64,000 bases of DNA, taken from positions 186,001 through 250,000 of the forward strand of contig NZ_BHVZ01000004.1 of the NCBI RefSeq assembly GCF_003865035.1. The letters are read 5' to 3'. Origin of the DNA: Anaerotignum faecicola (GTDB lineage: Bacteria > Bacillota > Clostridia > Lachnospirales > Anaerotignaceae). Both the position numbers and the translations under genes were made by a program. Each line of letters begins with the position of its first letter. Within the stretch, counting starts at the first letter, position 1. Of this stretch, positions 9,486 through 16,368 are shown piece by piece. The notes under the pieces are model-generated. The model was not told the DNA's origin. It saw only the letters and a list, made by a program, of their open reading frames with translations, and searched no databases.

Positions 9486-10073
9486 TTACACAAGCCGGAA
9501 TGCCCGGTAATAATTTCTGGAATCCATCGTTCCAAATAATTTTAAATCCTGTCCGCTGTATTCTCCCGGATAAAACATCACAACCGGCACACTATCAAGT
9601 ACCTGATGCAAATTGTTCAAAATATTATGGCTTGCAATGATTGGATGGCATTTTCCGACTCCTGTCAGAAAAATCACGCTATTTGTCAGATCTTCCTGTA
9701 GAATCTTTGAAATAATCAGGTTTAGCTCGTTTGTTTCATCCAGTCCCAATGTTTCTACCAGATTGTCTGCCATATCAAAAAAGCCATTCTCTTTTTCCAG
9801 ATCAAAGAAGGCTTCCAGATATCCTTCTTTCTCTAACACCTGAATCATCGTATGAAATAGATCAAATTCTATGATTTTAAAGTCTTTATTGCTATTGTTG
9901 ATTCGGTCCTTTAAATATGCGATATGACTGCGCACTTCCAGTTCCGCTCTTGGATTATAATCAAACACATAATATCCGACTTCATTTCCAAGTCCTTTAT
10001 TTTCACGGAAAGACTTTTCAGAAATCTTATCTTCAATCCGATTCAGTCTTTCATCCAAACTTAACCTCGCCAT
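9486..10073 (-). CDS. brxB: BREX protein BrxB (DUF1788)
   Basis: 195 aa, the family's usual length. It begins MARLSLDERLNRIED and carries the central FLTGVGKCHPII stretch and a VPVVMFYPGEYSGQDLKLFG segment typical of DUF1788 proteins. It is a required small BREX component whose precise activity is unknown. It starts 2 bases after the brxA stop, which implies translational coupling, and precedes brxC. Confidence 0.9.
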   Translation of the reverse strand: MARLSLDERLNRIEDKISEKSFRENKGLGNEVGYYVFDYNPRAELEVRSHIAYLKDRINNSNKDFKIIEFDLFHTMIQVLEKEGYLEAFFDLEKENGFFDMADNLVETLGLDETNELNLIISKILQEDLTNSVIFLTGVGKCHPIIASHNILNNLHQVLDSVPVVMFYPGEYSGQDLKLFGTMDSRNYYRAFRLV

Positions 10074-10075
10074 CC

Positions 10076-10666
10076 TTAGACTCCCTTCACTGCTTTCAAG
10101 TATTTACCAAGCCCATTTGCAGTCAGTAATTCTTCTGTACGGTAATCAATATGAACTTGCTTGATTGTTCTGGGTTTTACACTACTTTCCAGTAATCCTG
10201 CTTCAAACATCATTCTGGTGAAACACTGTTTCAACTTCCGTACTGCAGTATCCGTCCAGCCAGCAACCACATCACTCTGCATTGCCTTATCTGCAAAAAA
10301 GACATTCAGATCACGATCGGTAATCTCTTTTTCACCTAATCGAATCTTCTCGTTGTATACTTCGCGTAAAAACTCAAAAAATAATCTGCTGTCCATCAGG
10401 ATTGCAATTAGATTTAGAATTTTTACAATTTCCACATCACAAGTGATAAATGCCTGCAACACTACTTCCGGTAAGGCAGATACCCTTCGGTATGTTCCGT
10501 TCAACACCTCATAGGCACGATATTCTGCTTTCACCTGATAGATATTTTCCTCCCAGACAATCTTTCGGATATCTGTCTTGCTAAGTCCTTCCAGAATATA
10601 ACCTGCCGTTTTTCTGGATTCTTGCAGCCAGAATAATTTTGATGTAAGTCCTGCACTGTATTCCAT
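10076..10666 (-). CDS. brxA: BREX protein BrxA (DUF1819)
   Basis: 196 aa, a normal length for BrxA, a small NusB-like, DNA-binding BREX component. It begins MEYSAGLTSKLFWLQESRKTA, close to the family consensus of an early S-A-G-L-T block followed by a helical N-terminal domain. Its ATG shares one base with the stop of the upstream regulator (TAATG), a classic re-initiation arrangement. Position at the head of brxB-brxC-pglX supports the call. Confidence 0.88.
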   Translation of the reverse strand: MEYSAGLTSKLFWLQESRKTAGYILEGLSKTDIRKIVWEENIYQVKAEYRAYEVLNGTYRRVSALPEVVLQAFITCDVEIVKILNLIAILMDSRLFFEFLREVYNEKIRLGEKEITDRDLNVFFADKAMQSDVVAGWTDTAVRKLKQCFTRMMFEAGLLESSVKPRTIKQVHIDYRTEELLTANGLGKYLKAVKGV

Positions 10667-10887
10667 TACTGCCCGCCATCCTTTGTTTCTTTTTCATAAT
10701 GGATAATATCTCCGAAATCACAATCTAGTTTATCGCAAATCTTCTCAAGAATCTTCATGGAAACCAGCTCACCATTGGTCATTTTTGCCACGGTGCTACT
10801 ACTGATTCCCACTTGGTTCATCATATCCACTTTCTTCATATTTTTATCAATTAATAGCTTCCACAATCCATTGTATGATACTGCCAT
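10666..10887 (-). CDS. XRE-family HTH regulator of the BREX operon
   Basis: 73 aa from the ATG at 10887, chosen because GAGGG lies 7 bases upstream; a longer version starting at 10911 lacks this. Nearly the whole protein is one helix-turn-helix domain: WKLLIDKNMKKVDMMNQVGI, then SSSTVAKMTNGELVSM and LDCDFGDIIHY, the layout of short Cro/CI-like regulators. It overlaps brxA by one base and is the first gene of the transcript, so it probably autoregulates BREX expression. Confidence 0.85.
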   Translation of the reverse strand: MAVSYNGLWKLLIDKNMKKVDMMNQVGISSSTVAKMTNGELVSMKILEKICDKLDCDFGDIIHYEKETKDGGQ

Positions 10888-11266
10888 ATGTATTCCCTCT
10901 TCGATATACAAAACTTATGGTTTTCCTGTATTTTGAAAGTATAGTATTGATTTTCGTTCTTATACTCTCAATTTTTATTATTGTATCATACTACATGTTT
11001 TTCTTCAACGATAAGTGCAAATGATAGCTTCGACTTTGCGAATGATTTGTTTGATAATTCTAATGATAGCACAACCGCTTGCAATAGTTATGATTTATTA
11101 TTATTATTGCAGAAAAATGTAACTTCCCTTTTCCTGTTCCGTCCAGTACAATCTAAGTGAACACAGCAGATTGATTAGAGGTGCGATTGAGAAGTCTGTT
11201 ATTGCATGATATAATTATCCAAAGAGTTTCTATTAAAAAAGCCCTAAAATAAGCTGGAGGTTTTCA
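10888..11266. promoter_or_regulatory. Divergent regulatory region between BREX and the 11,267 gene
   Basis: 379 AT-rich bases with no gene. On the minus strand a TTGAGA is followed 19 bases later by TACTAT, a plausible but poorly spaced BREX promoter. The outward-facing halves AGTATA and TATACT frame about 21 bases here and could bind the HTH regulator. Towards the plus-strand gene, AGCTGGAGG precedes its ATG by a few bases. Confidence 0.4.
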
Positions 11267-12565
11267 ATGAGCGATGTAGATATTAGCATATTTCGTAATG
11301 ATCGAAATTTGAAGCCTGTATTTTATAATGATAAGTGCGATAAGTATGACTATTTGAGTGCTGTTGGATGTGGCGCTATTGCAGGATTGGTTGATATTTT
11401 TCTTGTTGGCTCCCCCGCTGATAGCAAATTGCAAGGGTGGACAGATGCACAGGTAGATAAAACAGTAATGTCTTTTGCCAAAACTTGTGGATGGTCACCC
11501 AGAGAAGGGAAAGAAAAAAGCGTTGCCAGTGCGATTGGTTTCTTGGAGAAAAAATTCCCTGTGAACTATGACCAACGCCATTCTGGAGATGTTGCTGGAT
11601 TGTTTACTATGTCTGCAAAGAACCATCACATGAAATCGTTGGCTCATTCGCCGGATATTATTGGATTGTTCTTCTCTATTCTGAATCAGTTTACTTCAAC
11701 ATCATCTTTCTTACATAATGGTCAACTGATTACAATTCAGACAGAGACATACGAATTACAGGGACATGACTTTATATCAAAGCTCTTTTGCGGAGTGGCG
11801 AATTGGTTTGGTCACATTATGTCTGATGCTGCCGGCAGTTCTGGTGCATCTGGCAGAGGAAGCGGTGTTGTAATTCCGTTCTATGAGTTGTTTCAGTTGT
11901 GTAATTTTGGAAGTTTTCAAGTCGGTCAAGACAGAAATACGTTGGCAACGGTAGCCACTAAAGTATTCCAAGAGGGATATGATGCAAGATTTGGACTTAC
12001 AATGGCAATTCCGGTTGTCCTTTGCGATTTGTCAATCAAGCTGATTTGGGCAATTAAGCATTGCTTCTATCACAAGCGTCCGTTACACGAGTGCATCCCA
12101 ACCAAACGACATGATGATCTCAGAATCATGCTCATCATCGGAGATGGTACATTGTGTTTGATGGATGGTGCAGATGCGGCAATTCGTTCCGGGGAAAACT
12201 GGGTAAACTTCTTTCTGCGATTAAACATTGTTGCGTGGTATCGTCTGGTATCTCTGGTATTTAGAGAAGTATGTATTCGTTTGGGAATCAGCCTCTCGTT
12301 GCAGAAACAGTTGGATGCTTATATCAGAATCAACGAAGCTATAGCATTGTATTTGACACAGCTTGAAAAAATTGATTTCGAGCTTTTCAAGAAAGAAACA
12401 GAACAATATAACCATATGCTCGCCATGATGGAAGAAGCCAACAGTGAAGATGAATTGAACGTTCTGCTGAAAAGCGAATATAAGGCACTTGGCATCGACC
12501 TTCCGTACAGTGGAGATTTTGATGCTTTTATGAATGATGCTTCATCCGTATTGGAGTTCAAGTGA
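11267..12565 (+). CDS. Unrecognised protein with probable membrane segments
   Basis: 432 aa; I do not recognise the family. Hydrophobic stretches are visible at about residues 28-50 (VGCGAIAGLVDIFLVG), 236-259 (AIPVVLCDLSIKLIWAI) and near residue 310-330 (NFFLRLNIVAWYRLVSLVF). A polar Gly/Ser patch (AAGSSGASGRGSGVV) lies in the middle and the C-terminus is helical and acidic. The start has a good AGCTGGAGG ribosome site. It is divergent from BREX and upstream of a Gly/Ala-rich membrane protein, to which it may be functionally linked. Placement in a defence-rich, IS-rich region suggests an accessory role, but no function can be assigned. Confidence 0.7.
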   Translation: MSDVDISIFRNDRNLKPVFYNDKCDKYDYLSAVGCGAIAGLVDIFLVGSPADSKLQGWTDAQVDKTVMSFAKTCGWSPREGKEKSVASAIGFLEKKFPVNYDQRHSGDVAGLFTMSAKNHHMKSLAHSPDIIGLFFSILNQFTSTSSFLHNGQLITIQTETYELQGHDFISKLFCGVANWFGHIMSDAAGSSGASGRGSGVVIPFYELFQLCNFGSFQVGQDRNTLATVATKVFQEGYDARFGLTMAIPVVLCDLSIKLIWAIKHCFYHKRPLHECIPTKRHDDLRIMLIIGDGTLCLMDGADAAIRSGENWVNFFLRLNIVAWYRLVSLVFREVCIRLGISLSLQKQLDAYIRINEAIALYLTQLEKIDFELFKKETEQYNHMLAMMEEANSEDELNVLLKSEYKALGIDLPYSGDFDAFMNDASSVLEFK

Positions 12566-12627
12566 TATTTAAGTGCGATAAATGTGGTCAATGTTGTATG
12601 GTAATTAGGAATGCTGTGAAATATTAA
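12562..12627 (+). pseudogene. N-terminal stub of a YkgJ-like Cys-cluster protein
   Basis: A GTG codon overlaps the upstream stop (GTGA), giving IFKCDKCGQCCMVIRNAVKY then TAA, 21 residues. The C-x2-C-G-x-C-C cluster is the N-terminal hallmark of YkgJ-type zinc/iron-chelating proteins, normally over 100 aa. The rest is absent, so this is probably the stump of a third gene lost from the cluster, though a real tiny Cys-rich peptide cannot be excluded. Confidence 0.45.
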
Positions 12628-12650
12628 AAAGAGAGATGGGGGAATAGATT

Positions 12651-13715
12651 ATGCCTTTGCCAATTTGGTTAATACCCATAGCATTAAAAGGTGCAGCTGT
12701 TGTTGCTGGTACAACTGGAGTAGGTGTAGCAGCACATGGTGCTAAGAAAATGAAAGATGCAAACGACACTGCGAAAGCTGCCCAAAGTCGCCACGAAAGA
12801 AACATGGCAAGATTCGAGAAAGAGAATGAAACAACAACAAAGAATATGGACAAGCTCGGAAAGTTAGAACTTGAAATTCTGCATAGTTTTAGTGAATTCT
12901 CGGATTTGTTTGAGCAAATCAAAAACAGACCTACTTTTGAGACATATTCCAAAAACGGTGTCTCACTTCCAAAGTATGATGGGGAGAAAATCAAGGAAGT
13001 ATCTGTTGGTGCAGGCGTTCTCCTTGGAGGACTTGGCGGTGCAGGCTTAGGTGCTGCTGGTGGTTTTGCTGCAGCTGGTGCAACTACAGCTGCTGTTATG
13101 GCTTTGGGTACAGCTTCTACTGGAACTGCTATTGCATCGTTGAGTGGTGTCGCTGCGACCAATGCCACTTTGGCATTGCTGGGTGGTGGTACACTTGCAA
13201 CAGGTGGCGGTGGAATGGCGGCTGGTGCTGCCGCTTTGGGTGCTGCGACTCTTGGCGTTGGTTTGTTGGTTGGCGGTATTATCTTTAGTTTCACAGGTGG
13301 TAAACTGTCAGATAAGGCTGATGAAGCCTGGGCGCAGATGAAAAAGGCTGAAGGAAAAATCAACAACATTTGCAATTACCTTGTTGATTTGTATTCGACT
13401 TCCAACAAGTATTACGAAACTCTTTTTAAGGTAAATGGTATCTATGAGAGACGCCTTAACTGTTTGAAGAGTATCGTTACCGTGCTTGGACATACCGATT
13501 GGAATACATTTACCCCAGAAGAGAAGAAAATTACAGAAAACACGGTTCTTCTTGTTGGACTGCTTTACAATATGTGTAAAGTTGAACTCGTTCTTAAGAG
13601 CGAAAAAGAGAATGATATCAACGCCATTAACAAGGCAACCGTGGAGATTTCCATCAATAATGCAAATGCTATATTGCAAAACGGTGGATATGAGACTGTG
13701 AGAAAAAGTCTGTAA
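12651..13715 (+). CDS. Gly/Ala-rich zipper membrane protein, 3' end altered by IS sequence
   Basis: 354 aa, family unrecognised. A short hydrophobic N-terminus (IPIALKGAAVVAGTTGVGVA) is followed by a charged helical stretch. About 100 residues of nearly pure Gly/Ala/Leu/Thr follow (roughly 118-215, with LALLGGGTLATGGGGMAAGA), resembling membrane-inserting glycine-zipper segments. A helical C-terminal domain ends the protein. The stop codon and last seven residues (ETVRKSL) are encoded by a 44-bp sequence that matches an IS256-family end elsewhere in the window, so the natural C-terminus has probably been cut and replaced. The ribosome site is GATGGGGGA. It may form pores or assemble in the membrane with the 11,267 product, but this is inference. 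Confidence 0.7.
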   Translation: MPLPIWLIPIALKGAAVVAGTTGVGVAAHGAKKMKDANDTAKAAQSRHERNMARFEKENETTTKNMDKLGKLELEILHSFSEFSDLFEQIKNRPTFETYSKNGVSLPKYDGEKIKEVSVGAGVLLGGLGGAGLGAAGGFAAAGATTAAVMALGTASTGTAIASLSGVAATNATLALLGGGTLATGGGGMAAGAAALGAATLGVGLLVGGIIFSFTGGKLSDKADEAWAQMKKAEGKINNICNYLVDLYSTSNKYYETLFKVNGIYERRLNCLKSIVTVLGHTDWNTFTPEEKKITENTVLLVGLLYNMCKVELVLKSEKENDINAINKATVEISINNANAILQNGGYETVRKSL

Positions 13716-13734
13716 ATAAGATTCTTTTATGATA
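13691..13734. mobile_element. Solo IS256-family end remnant (44 bp)
   Basis: Matches 18914-18957, the left end of the complete IS, with 2 differences in 44 bases (GAGACTGTGAGAAAAAGTCT and following). After 13734 the two sequences diverge at once. No transposase of this copy remains. It supplies the last codons and stop of the preceding gene. Confidence 0.8.
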
Positions 13735-13835
13735 CTCCCTAGATAGTCCAAGAAAATGCCCGCACCTCCACCTCTATTAGAGCTAAGTAAACTGCATACT
13801 ACTTTTTCTATCCCTAAGAGGAAGATAAAATTTTA

Positions 13836-14774
13836 TTATTTTGAATTATTTCCGGTGATTGCACTGCGAATCAGAGCAACAAATTCGTCGGCCAATGCGG
13901 AGAGTTCCGTTCTCTGCTTCTTTACTAGACCAAATTCATAGTGAAATGGACATGCAACAACGGGAAGACTTTTAATAATTGGATCATAGGGTTCTTTAAC
14001 ATAAGCATACTGATTCATAGTAGCAATGTAATAACCATTTGTTTCATGAAGCATACCAATCAGTAAATCTCGATCACTAAGTTGAATTGTCGTCGAAGGA
14101 CAGAAGGTTTTAGATATTTCTGCTTCGATAGCTTTGATGAGTTCATTATTTTCTTTGATTGTAATTTGGCTGAAGTTATGCAACTCATTTATTGTTACGG
14201 ATGTTTTGTTTGACTGATATAAAGGACAGGCAGGACCAAATAAAATATGTGTTGGTTCGATAGATAAAGTATGATACTCTAGACCATAAGAATAAATTAA
14301 ATCTAGCCACTGCGATTTCATGAGAGATGGCATTGCGATAATGCCGATTTCAGATATATTATGAGCTACGTCAAAGAGAATTCTGTCTCTGGGGGTGTTT
14401 ATATAGTGAAAGTTAATATTCTGGTCAGAATACTTATTAAACATCTGATAGAGAAGTCTATTGGCAAAAAGCAAATAGTAGATAGAAATTTTAAAGGCAG
14501 AATTAGATCCGTTTCTGTATTGTAGATTTGAGGCAGACTGAATGTGTTGATAGGCTTCTAAAATAGTTTTCCCATATTTAACAAATATTTTTCCGAACTC
14601 TGTTTGTTCGATTCCTTTTTGTGTGCGTATGAATAGTTTTTGACGGAGTTCTGTTTCTACACATTTGATAGAACTGCTTAATGTGCTTTGTGCAATATAA
14701 AGATTTTGAGAAGCTCTATTGATGGAACCTACTTGAGCAACTTCTATAATTTGTTGTATTTGTTCTATTTTCAT
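13836..14774 (-). CDS. LysR-family transcriptional regulator
   Basis: 312 aa, typical LysR length. The N-terminal winged HTH is clear (IIEVAQVGSINRASQNLYIA, then QSTLSSSIKCVETEL) followed by a periplasmic-binding-like effector domain. It is divergent from the DUF819 transporter and D-aminoacylase genes, and the shared 382-base gap contains two palindromes of the LysR type. It therefore probably controls that unit in response to a D-amino acid or peptide-derived ligand. The start at 14774 is preceded by GGAGGAG. Confidence 0.9.
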   Translation of the reverse strand: MKIEQIQQIIEVAQVGSINRASQNLYIAQSTLSSSIKCVETELRQKLFIRTQKGIEQTEFGKIFVKYGKTILEAYQHIQSASNLQYRNGSNSAFKISIYYLLFANRLLYQMFNKYSDQNINFHYINTPRDRILFDVAHNISEIGIIAMPSLMKSQWLDLIYSYGLEYHTLSIEPTHILFGPACPLYQSNKTSVTINELHNFSQITIKENNELIKAIEAEISKTFCPSTTIQLSDRDLLIGMLHETNGYYIATMNQYAYVKEPYDPIIKSLPVVACPFHYEFGLVKKQRTELSALADEFVALIRSAITGNNSK

Positions 14775-14815
14775 AAAAACTCCTCCAATCTATTACAATA
14801 TATTTTACCTTAATT

Positions 14816-14954
14816 TTACAGGATAAAAAGTATATTTAGTTATCGCAATTTTCGTTAATATATAACGAATTATTCGGTAAAAAGAAATACGGATATAAAG
14901 AAATATCCTGTAATATAAGCATTTTCATTATATGCTATAATTTAAATCCTGTAA
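14816..14954. repeat. Three copies of ATCCTGTAA
   Basis: ATCCTGTAA occurs at 14905-14913 and 14946-14954, and inverted (TTACAGGAT) at 14816-14824, all within 140 bases of the LysR/DUF819 intergenic region. Possible additional regulator sites. Confidence 0.45.
14851..14869. promoter_or_regulatory. Perfect palindrome, candidate LysR operator 1
   Basis: TTCGTTA-ATATA-TAACGAA, 7-base arms around a 5-base spacer, close to the LysR gene start. It fits the T-N11-A layout of LysR sites. A related site lies at 14991-15011, and both are preceded by a TATCG block. Confidence 0.6.
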
Positions 14955-14990
14955 ATAAGATATATTAAAATATGCTTTTGATATCGTAGT

Positions 14991-15011
14991 TTTCGTTAAT
15001 GTAAGACGAAA
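14991..15011. promoter_or_regulatory. Candidate LysR operator 2
   Basis: TTTCGTTAATGTAAGACGAA plus one A, with TTTCGT/ACGAAA arms. It shares TTTTCGTTAAT with operator 1 and lies about 30 bases upstream of a TATAAT, the usual place for a LysR activation site. Confidence 0.5.
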
Positions 15012-15042
15012 AAGCAGATAAACGATAAGCTTGCGGGAATGA

Positions 15043-15048
15043 TATAAT
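15043..15048 (+). promoter_or_regulatory. Likely -10 box of the DUF819-aminoacylase operon
   Basis: TATAAT in GGGAATGATATAATC. No good -35 box is present 17 bases upstream, which fits an activator-dependent promoter served by the LysR protein. Confidence 0.45.
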
Positions 15049-15125
15049 CATTATAAACAACGGTTGTTATAAAAATACGTATTTTTAAATTGAAACGAAA
15101 TTAAAGCATTTGGAGAAAGGAGAGT

Positions 15126-15179
15126 ATGATACACGGGTATTATACGAAAAGAGCTTATGACATCTTTCATTCAATCTGA
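15126..15179 (+). CDS. 17-residue leader ORF overlapping the DUF819 start
   Basis: ATG at 15126 follows a strong AAAGGAGAG ribosome site and reads MIHGYYTKRAYDIFHSI then TGA at 15177. It overlaps the first 23 bases of the DUF819 gene in another frame. The DUF819 ATG at 15157 has only a weak GAG in front of it, so ribosomes may reach it by coupling through this leader. Short, and seen only as sequence; it could be chance. Confidence 0.4.
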   Translation: MIHGYYTKRAYDIFHSI

Positions 15180-16338
15180 TCAAGTATGGTTAATTTGGGC
15201 GGTCGTTATATCTTTGGGTGCTTTTGCTATTCTGGCAGAGCAAAAATTCAAATGGGGTGGCAAAATAGGAAGTGCTATTATCGCAATTTTTAGTGCTCTG
15301 ATTTTGGTAAATGTGCGTTTGATTCCTGTTTCTTCTGAAGTTTATACAGTTATTAACAGCTATATTTTGCCTTTATCCATTCCGTTGTTGCTTTTTCAAT
15401 GTGATTTGAGAAGAATTATAAGAGATTCTGGTAAGTTAGCAGTGATTTTCTTTGTGGCGGCAGTAGGGACATTGATTGGTGTTGCTGTTTGTGGGCTGAT
15501 GTTCAAAGATGTGGAAGGTGTTGGTGGTATTGCTGCTATGACAACAGGTGCACATATTGGTGGCACGGTAAATCTGGTGGCGATGGGGCAAACTTTTAAT
15601 ATGGAAGCAAACTATGTGAATGCTTGTGCAATTGCAGCGAACCTTTTCCTTGCATTCTATATGCTGATGCTGAGCAGTGCTGCAAATTTGAAGTTTGTTA
15701 GAAAGATGTATCCGCATCCTTATATTGATGAAATGGAGAGGGCAGCAGATGGTGGTAAATCTATGGCAGAAAGCTACTGGAAGCCTAAGAATATCTCCCT
15801 ATTGAGTATTGCTCTTAGTTTAGCAACAACTTTTGTGATTACCGGTGTCAGTCAGACTATTTGTACTTTTGTAAATGCTACAGAAGCCCCTTTTATTGTC
15901 AAACAGCTTTTGGGTAGCATTTATCTAGTAATGACACTAATCACTGTGACATTGGTTACATTGTTCCCTAAATATTTTGAGAAATTACAGGGGGCAGAAG
16001 AACTGGGTAACTTTGCAATCATCCTGTTTTTTGTTGGCTTGGGATGTGCAGCAAACTTGGCAGAATTGGCACAGATTGGCGTAGTTGTGATTGCGTTTAT
16101 CATTTGTATTATGATTTTTAATTTCTTGGTAACAATGGCGATTGGGAAAATTTTCAAATGGTCTTATGAGGAAATTTCCTTAGCTTGTAATGCGACATTT
16201 GGTGGACCGACAACTGCGGCGGCATTTGCAATCAATAAAGGTTGGCATGAACTAGTAGTTCCTTCTATTTTAGTAGGGCTTTTGGGGTATATCATCGGAA
16301 ACTATTTTGGTGTCCTAATCGGTAATCTGTTGATGTGA
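15157..16338 (+). CDS. DUF819 family membrane transporter
   Basis: 393 aa with about ten to twelve hydrophobic segments and the DUF819 features: N-terminal SDQVWLIWAVVISLGAFAI, the conserved internal GAHIGGTVNLVAMGQTF loop, and a late FGGPTTAAAFAINKGW loop. DUF819 proteins are integral membrane proteins presumed to carry small organic solutes. The D-aminoacylase lies 30 bases downstream, suggesting uptake or export of an acylated or D-amino-acid compound. Regulation by the divergent LysR protein is likely. Substrate unknown. Confidence 0.85.
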   Translation: MTSFIQSDQVWLIWAVVISLGAFAILAEQKFKWGGKIGSAIIAIFSALILVNVRLIPVSSEVYTVINSYILPLSIPLLLFQCDLRRIIRDSGKLAVIFFVAAVGTLIGVAVCGLMFKDVEGVGGIAAMTTGAHIGGTVNLVAMGQTFNMEANYVNACAIAANLFLAFYMLMLSSAANLKFVRKMYPHPYIDEMERAADGGKSMAESYWKPKNISLLSIALSLATTFVITGVSQTICTFVNATEAPFIVKQLLGSIYLVMTLITVTLVTLFPKYFEKLQGAEELGNFAIILFFVGLGCAANLAELAQIGVVVIAFIICIMIFNFLVTMAIGKIFKWSYEEISLACNATFGGPTTAAAFAINKGWHELVVPSILVGLLGYIIGNYFGVLIGNLLM

Positions 16339-16368
16339 TGGTTATCTAAATAAAGGAGGACACGGCTT

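Noticed and set aside
12605..13375. 256-codon minus-strand frame opposite the zipper gene, Pro/Ala-rich
   Set aside because: It is the antisense of a Gly/Ala-rich coding stretch; composition alone keeps it open.
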